From: JAQGHB01 sp036384495
Lineage (GTDB): Bacteria > Patescibacteriota > Saccharimonadia > Saccharimonadales > UBA4665
DNA length: 7,274 bases
NCBI GenBank assembly: GCA_036384495.1
Contig: DASVMD010000043.1
Coordinates: 1-7,274, forward strand
Reading direction: 5' to 3'
Each line of letters opens with the position of its first letter. Position 1 is the stretch's first letter. Shown here piece by piece: positions 3,991 through 7,274 of the stretch. The position numbers and the translations under genes were made by a program. The notes beneath the pieces were generated by a model, which worked only from the letters and a program-made list of their open reading frames with translations, searched no databases and had not been told where the DNA came from.

Positions 3991-5072
3991 GCAGCCAAGC
4001 CATATTCGACGCGAAGCTTCTGGGCATAAGACTCAGCGAGTTCCCCACGGTGCGTTGCGGTACGGCCAAGAACGTCTCGTACGAGCGGGCGCGAACCTTC
4101 GTAAACAGGGCGTAAACCACTTCGCTGCTTTGCAACCTTAAAAACATCGTTGGCGATATCGGCAGCGGCCTCAACCGCCTTAGCAATAAGTAAGTTACCC
4201 AGGAAAATGCGTCGCGCCTGATCATCGGTGCACAGAAATTCGTCGACTTCTTTTTCCATATCAATTTTTTGTTTAAAGACGTAGTACTGGAAAAAGCTAC
4301 GCACTGGTTCGTACCGATAGCCAATGTAACGATATGCAAAGCCATTATTTACGGCTCGACGATCCCAGTAGGCCTGCTTGAACCGTGCGATGTACTCTTC
4401 CTTGCTGAGTGTAGGGTTTTGCAGTTCGTCGTACTTGTAGCCCGCTTTAAACGGTAAGTTAGTAATCCTGCGCTCGCGCGCGGTCTGGGGCTTGGCTAAT
4501 GTAAGCAGGAGCTCCCTGCTCTTACCTTCAAGTGGTACAACTTGCGGCCCATTTGGGGCGCGCATATCAATGGCGTAGTGCGGTATATCCCCTGCTACCG
4601 CAGCCACAATTGTTCTAAAGACTTCGTTTTCGCGGTATTCAGGTATTGGGCCGTAAAAGTAGTCATGGTATACCGGACGATCAGTCCTCGGATCAATCTC
4701 GTTGTGGTCATGCACGTTAACAAGTTGGAGTTGTCCATTCCGTAGCGCTGCCCCATGAAACGTCGTGTAGCTCACAGATGGGTCAGAGGCGGGATGGTTT
4801 CCATGGTGCAGATTAGCGCGATCCGGATTGTCTATTGGGAGTTTCTCATGCTGGAGAATAGGGTACACGACACCGGTAACTGGATCTTTGGGGGTGACAT
4901 ACCAGAGCCGCCCATCTATGCGAACCGTTTGGAAGTCGTCACCAGGCTCCACAACGCGTGGTTCTGGTGAAGCATCTGGAATTAAAGAACCCAAGTCGCG
5001 TTTGACTTGGGTTCCTTCGGGGATACGCTGTAGATCAGCATATTCTTGCATGACAAGTTGCTCTGATGCCAC
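3987..5072 (-). CDS. Uncharacterised 361-aa protein
   Basis: I do not recognise this protein. I start it at GTG 5072-5070, because GGAGGG lies 7 bases upstream; the ATG at 5087 would add five residues made from the ribosome-binding site itself. It looks soluble, with no signal peptide or clear membrane span. The N-terminal half (to about residue 180) is Pro/Asp-rich with likely beta structure and histidine-rich patches (HHGNH at 89-93, HDH at 121-123). A Tyr/Phe-rich stretch lies at 245-267. The C-terminal part (about 270-361) is helical and charged. A perfect 11-bp hairpin covers codons 20-29. The gene is divergent from the 117-aa gene, and rpsF starts after it from its own promoter. No known family is supported, and histidines alone do not prove metal binding. 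Confidence 0.8.
   Translation of the reverse strand: MASEQLVMQEYADLQRIPEGTQVKRDLGSLIPDASPEPRVVEPGDDFQTVRIDGRLWYVTPKDPVTGVVYPILQHEKLPIDNPDRANLHHGNHPASDPSVSYTTFHGAALRNGQLQLVNVHDHNEIDPRTDRPVYHDYFYGPIPEYRENEVFRTIVAAVAGDIPHYAIDMRAPNGPQVVPLEGKSRELLLTLAKPQTARERRITNLPFKAGYKYDELQNPTLSKEEYIARFKQAYWDRRAVNNGFAYRYIGYRYEPVRSFFQYYVFKQKIDMEKEVDEFLCTDDQARRIFLGNLLIAKAVEAAADIANDVFKVAKQRSGLRPVYEGSRPLVRDVLGRTATHRGELAESYAQKLRVEYGLAA
4501..4525. repeat. Interrupted inverted repeat inside the 361-aa gene
   Basis: GTAAGCAGG (4501-4509) faces CCTGC (4515-4519) and TTAC (4522-4525) around a 5-base loop, with a 2-base bulge on the right side. It is weaker than the other hairpin of this gene and may be chance. Confidence 0.3.
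4987..5014 (-). terminator. Perfect 11-bp hairpin early in the 361-aa gene, terminator-like
   Basis: GAACCCAAGTC (4987-4997) and GACTTGGGTTC (5004-5014) are perfect complements with a 6-base loop. On the sense strand the stem is followed by TTTAATT, so the arrangement resembles an intrinsic terminator or attenuator placed in codons 20-29. A perfect stem this long with so short a loop is unlikely by chance in 7 kb. Whether it stops polymerase is not known; the T-run is broken and short. Confidence 0.5.
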
Positions 5073-5079
5073 TGCGTTT

Positions 5080-5085
5080 CCCTCC
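5080..5085 (-). promoter_or_regulatory. Shine-Dalgarno deciding the 361-aa start
   Basis: GGAGGG is followed by 7 bases and then GTG GCA TCA in the open frame. The in-frame ATG at 5087 overlaps this element and has no Shine-Dalgarno of its own. Confidence 0.65.
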
Positions 5086-5112
5086 ATTTGCAGCTATGTT
5101 TGTCTTACGCTT

Positions 5113-5141
5113 ATGGTAAGAAATATTTAATCTTTTGGCAA
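5113..5141 (-). promoter_or_regulatory. Promoter candidate for the 361-aa gene
   Basis: On the minus strand TTGCCA (5141-5136) precedes TACCAT (5118-5113) by 17 bases, matching the consensus at 5/6 and 4/6. The transcript would start near 5106 with a leader of about 34 bases. An inverted repeat CTTAC/GTAAG (5104-5108 with 5116-5120) overlaps the -10 and the start, and GCTTATG occurs at 5109-5115 and 5143-5149. These are possible but unproven regulator sites. Confidence 0.45.
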
Positions 5142-5150
5142 GGCTTATGC

Positions 5151-5179
5151 TTGCATGAAGTTTTAAAAACAACTATAAG
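5151..5179 (+). promoter_or_regulatory. Promoter of the 117-aa gene, probably leaderless
   Basis: TTGCAT (5151-5156) is followed by 17 bases and then TATAAG (5174-5179), a 5/6 match to the -10; the -35 is weak (3/6). Seven bases beyond the -10 lies A5186, the first base of the ATG. The mRNA would thus begin at the start codon, which fits the lack of any Shine-Dalgarno. Confidence 0.5.
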
Positions 5180-5185
5180 TATGGC

Positions 5186-5539
5186 ATGAGCTTAAACTTT
5201 GAAGGATCTGCGGACCCAACAGAAGAACTAACGGCAATCTATATGGATGGCGAGCACTACCCCGAGATAACTCCTCCAGCTCGATCTTACGCGTGTACCG
5301 AGCTGTTGCGGCAACGTCCATACCACTCTAAAGACACGGAGTTGCGGGCCATTTACGAAGATGGCGAGCACTACCCTATTCATACCGATCCCATTGACGT
5401 CTTAAACGGATTCCGATCATTTCTTCCACGAGCTGTTGTAGCGAGCGAAGATCATCCCGCTAAAGGGGCGCTCAGCCGCGACCCTGCCACCGGAAAAAGC
5501 GTTATAGTCCCCCTTATCAGACTTCCTCGGAAAAACTAG
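5186..5539 (+). CDS. Uncharacterised 117-aa protein with internal repeat
   Basis: I do not recognise this protein. Residues 12-32 and 50-70 form a direct duplication of about 21 residues, with the shared core L-AIY-DGEHYP (15-26 and 53-64). After the first copy comes EITPPARSYACT, which resembles a segment of the 119-aa operon protein. The C-terminus holds RDPATG (98-103). It has no signal peptide or membrane span. The start at 5186 is chosen because the promoter places transcription there; an ATG at 5181 opens a frame of only two codons. Its stop overlaps the ftsK stop by 4 bases. It is divergent from the 361-aa gene and shares its upstream region. The repeat, promoter and clean packing make a real gene likely, but its role is unknown. 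Confidence 0.72.
   Translation: MSLNFEGSADPTEELTAIYMDGEHYPEITPPARSYACTELLRQRPYHSKDTELRAIYEDGEHYPIHTDPIDVLNGFRSFLPRAVVASEDHPAKGALSRDPATGKSVIVPLIRLPRKN
5246..5376 (+). repeat. Two 17-base identical copies within the 117-aa gene
   Basis: GATGGCGAGCACTACCC occurs at 5246-5262 and again at 5360-5376, 114 bp (38 codons) apart and in frame. It encodes DGEHYP in both copies. The exact DNA identity within a more diverged protein repeat suggests a fairly recent duplication, gene conversion, or strong constraint on these codons. Confidence 0.75.
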
Positions 5540-7274
5540 GCTGGGAAGTTCTCGTCGAGCACTTCATCGGCGGTGCCACCACCGCTACCAAATACGTCAT
5601 CAAGTGAGCTAACCAGCACTTCACGTGGCCGTGAGCCGTCTGCTTGGCCGATAATGCCCTGTTCTTCCATCTGCTCGATCAAACGTGCGGCGCGACCGTA
5701 GCCAATGCGTAGGCGGCGTTGCAGAAGGCTCGTCGAAGCTTTGCGGTTTTCGATCACCACGCGAACGGCGTCGCGGAACATGTCGTCGTCTGCATCGGTG
5801 GTATCCACTACTACGCCGCCCTTGCCATTGAGCTGCACTGGCTGCGAGACAACCTCGTCATCGTACTGTGGCGGGCGTTGCATACGGATAAAGTCCATAA
5901 CTTTGGCTGTTTCACCGTCTTCGATAAGCGCTGCTTGGACACGCTTAGGCTTAGGCATATCACTGGTCAGTAGCAACATGTCACCGCGCCCTAGAAGCTT
6001 CTCGGCACCCATCTGGTCGATAATGGTGCGTGAATCAACTTGTGAAGCCACCGTAAAGGCAATACGAGCCGGCACGTTGGCCTTAATAAGTCCAGTAATA
6101 ACATCGACAGACGGGCGCTGCGTGGCCAGCACCAAGTGAATACCGGCGGCGCGGGCTTTCTGGGCGATACGCACGATCAAGGCTTCGACATCACGTGCGG
6201 CCATCATCATCAGATCGGCTAACTCATCAATCACGATAACAATGTATGGCATGCCCTCTTCTTTTTTGAGGTTGTTGTATTCACCAATATTGCGCTTGCC
6301 GACCTCAGCCATAGTACGCAAGCGGCGCTCCATTTCGGCAACTGCCCATTTGAGTGCAGAAATACACTTTTCGGGCTCATTAATAACCGGCGTTAACAGA
6401 TGAGGAATGTCATTATACGGCGCCATTTCTACTTGTTTAGGGTCAACCAAAATCAGCTTCAAATCGGACGGCGAGTTACGGTACAGCAAGCTTGTTAAGA
6501 AGGTGTTGATCATAACCGACTTACCAGAGCCGGTCTGGCCGGCCACCAACATGTGCGGCATTTTTGCCAGATCGGCCACTACCGGCTTGCCGGCAATATC
6601 TTTACCGATCACGAAGCCGAGCGGCCCGGTGATGTCGCTCCACTCCTTGGATTGCAATAGTGAGCTGACACGAACGGTGGCAGGCTTCACATTCGGTACT
6701 TCGATACCCACGGCGCGTTTGCCAGGAATCGGCGCTTCCATGCGGATGCTGTGAGCGGCTAAATCAAGTGCCAGGTTGTTTTCGAGCGCCGTAATTTTGG
6801 TGAGCTTTACCCCTGTTGGTGGCTTTAAAGTATACTGCGTGACGCGAGGGCCAATATTGGCGCCTTCCATCTCAACGTCGATACTGAAGTTTTCGAAGGT
6901 ATCGTGAATCGTTTGGGCGTTGCCGTTGACGTCACCGGCGTCGGCTTTGTCTTGCTTTTGATTGAGCAAGTCGAGGCCTGGGAACTGCCAATTTGGATCG
7001 CTGGCGGCAGTCAGCGCCGCGTGATTTTCGGAGGCGCCCAGTTTTTGAGCGGTATTTTTGAGCGAACTGAGTCGTGGCTGCTCTGGTGCGCCACGGCCGT
7101 GGTGTTCAACTGGTACACCCTCATTTAGCTGGAAGCCAGGCTGCTCGGCCGCCTTAGCCTTAAGGCTGGCTAGCTCGCCCTCCTCGCTTTCTTCGCGTTT
7201 GAACACATTTGCAAGACTCAGCAGATGTGCCAGCGAAATACCAAAGGCAAAACAAGCTGCTAACAGCGTTAAAA
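5536..7274 (-). CDS. ftsK: DNA translocase FtsK, 5' end cut by window edge
   Basis: FtsK pumps DNA at the division septum and aids chromosome segregation. The frame stays open to the right edge. The GTG at 7206 is not the true start: upstream codons encode a membrane helix (LTLLAACFAFGISLAHLLSL), the last span of the N-terminal anchor. Counting from that GTG, a short charged linker of about 70 residues follows, then the alpha/beta motor. Walker A is GQTGSGKSV (223-231), Walker B is IVIVIDELAD (322-331), and ATQRPSVDVITG (361-372) is the conserved segment after it. The C-terminal gamma winged helix (about 474-535, ENRKASTSLLQRRLRIGYGR) reads polarity sequences on DNA. The linker is short compared with the Escherichia coli protein. 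The stop overlaps that of the 117-aa gene. Confidence 0.97.
   Translation of the reverse strand, partial: LTLLAACFAFGISLAHLLSLANVFKREESEEGELASLKAKAAEQPGFQLNEGVPVEHHGRGAPEQPRLSSLKNTAQKLGASENHAALTAASDPNWQFPGLDLLNQKQDKADAGDVNGNAQTIHDTFENFSIDVEMEGANIGPRVTQYTLKPPTGVKLTKITALENNLALDLAAHSIRMEAPIPGKRAVGIEVPNVKPATVRVSSLLQSKEWSDITGPLGFVIGKDIAGKPVVADLAKMPHMLVAGQTGSGKSVMINTFLTSLLYRNSPSDLKLILVDPKQVEMAPYNDIPHLLTPVINEPEKCISALKWAVAEMERRLRTMAEVGKRNIGEYNNLKKEEGMPYIVIVIDELADLMMMAARDVEALIVRIAQKARAAGIHLVLATQRPSVDVITGLIKANVPARIAFTVASQVDSRTIIDQMGAEKLLGRGDMLLLTSDMPKPKRVQAALIEDGETAKVMDFIRMQRPPQYDDEVVSQPVQLNGKGGVVVDTTDADDDMFRDAVRVVIENRKASTSLLQRRLRIGYGRAARLIEQMEEQGIIGQADGSRPREVLVSSLDDVFGSGGGTADEVLDENFPA

Noticed and set aside
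3983..4345. 120-codon frame overlapping the end of the 361-aa gene on the same strand
   Set aside because: It is a shifted shadow frame with no Shine-Dalgarno, nested in the longer gene, which has its own start signals. I found no sign of a frameshift product.
5181..5188. ATG at 5181 as start of the 117-aa gene
   Set aside because: ATG GCA TGA closes after two codons and is in another frame; it could at most be a two-codon minimal frame just upstream of the predicted transcription start.
5705..6139. Long open frames opposite ftsK (5705-6139 and 6407-6754, plus strand)
   Set aside because: They lie fully antisense to strongly conserved motor-domain sequence, have arginine/serine-rich unnatural composition and no ribosome-binding site.
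7156..7167. 12-bp perfect palindrome AGCCTTAAGGCT in ftsK
   Set aside because: One or two such palindromes are expected by chance in 7 kb; it is within coding sequence and has no partner site.
7204..7206. GTG as the ftsK start codon
   Set aside because: The frame continues upstream to the window edge and encodes the last membrane helix of the FtsK anchor, so the gene is cut, not short.
1..7274. CRISPR array, tRNA, rRNA, insertion sequence or phage genes
   Set aside because: No spaced repeats, cloverleaf, rRNA core, transposase or terminal repeats were seen; all long frames are housekeeping or small unknown genes.

Overview
The window reads as a compact bacterial chromosome segment of mixed base composition. 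It carries almost only housekeeping genes, packed with gaps of about 10-110 bases, plus several small proteins I cannot assign. Gene content and style resemble a small-genome bacterium, possibly Saccharibacteria/TM7 or another Candidate Phyla Radiation (CPR) lineage. The hints are a rpsF-ssb-rpsR cluster with no rplI, unfamiliar small genes spliced between the ribosomal genes, an elongation factor P with Arg at its modification site, and leaderless or GTG starts. This placement is an inference; a 16S or ribosomal-protein phylogeny would settle it. Genes ending in TAA, TAG and TGA all end where the family expects, or shortly before further stops, so the standard bacterial code fits.

Layout on the minus strand, in transcription order from the right edge: ftsK (open at the right edge), an unrecognised 361-aa gene, the rpsF-ssb-(119 aa)-rpsR-(118 aa)-efp operon, then tlyA and a phosphoribosyltransferase-like gene that runs off the left edge. 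Only two genes lie on the plus strand: an 88-aa ribbon-helix-helix (RHH) regulator and a 117-aa unknown protein. Both sit the same way: start divergent from one minus-strand gene, stop codon overlapping the stop of another by exactly 4 bases.

Functionally, the central operon joins translation (bS6, bS18, EF-P) to single-stranded DNA binding (SSB). It begins at a good sigma70-like promoter followed by a leader that resembles the autoregulatory S6:S18 mRNA motif. The RHH gene has a textbook operator: three ATGTATAG boxes around an extended -10 promoter, one box also covering a possible tlyA promoter. The most novel material is the divergent unknown pair between rpsF and ftsK. The 117-aa protein looks leaderless, carries an internal duplication (AIY-DGEHYP), and shares a PPA-SYA-T motif with the 119-aa protein inside the ribosomal operon. 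The 361-aa gene carries a perfect 11-bp hairpin early in its coding region. I see no tRNA, rRNA, CRISPR array, insertion sequence or convincing intergenic rho-independent terminator.
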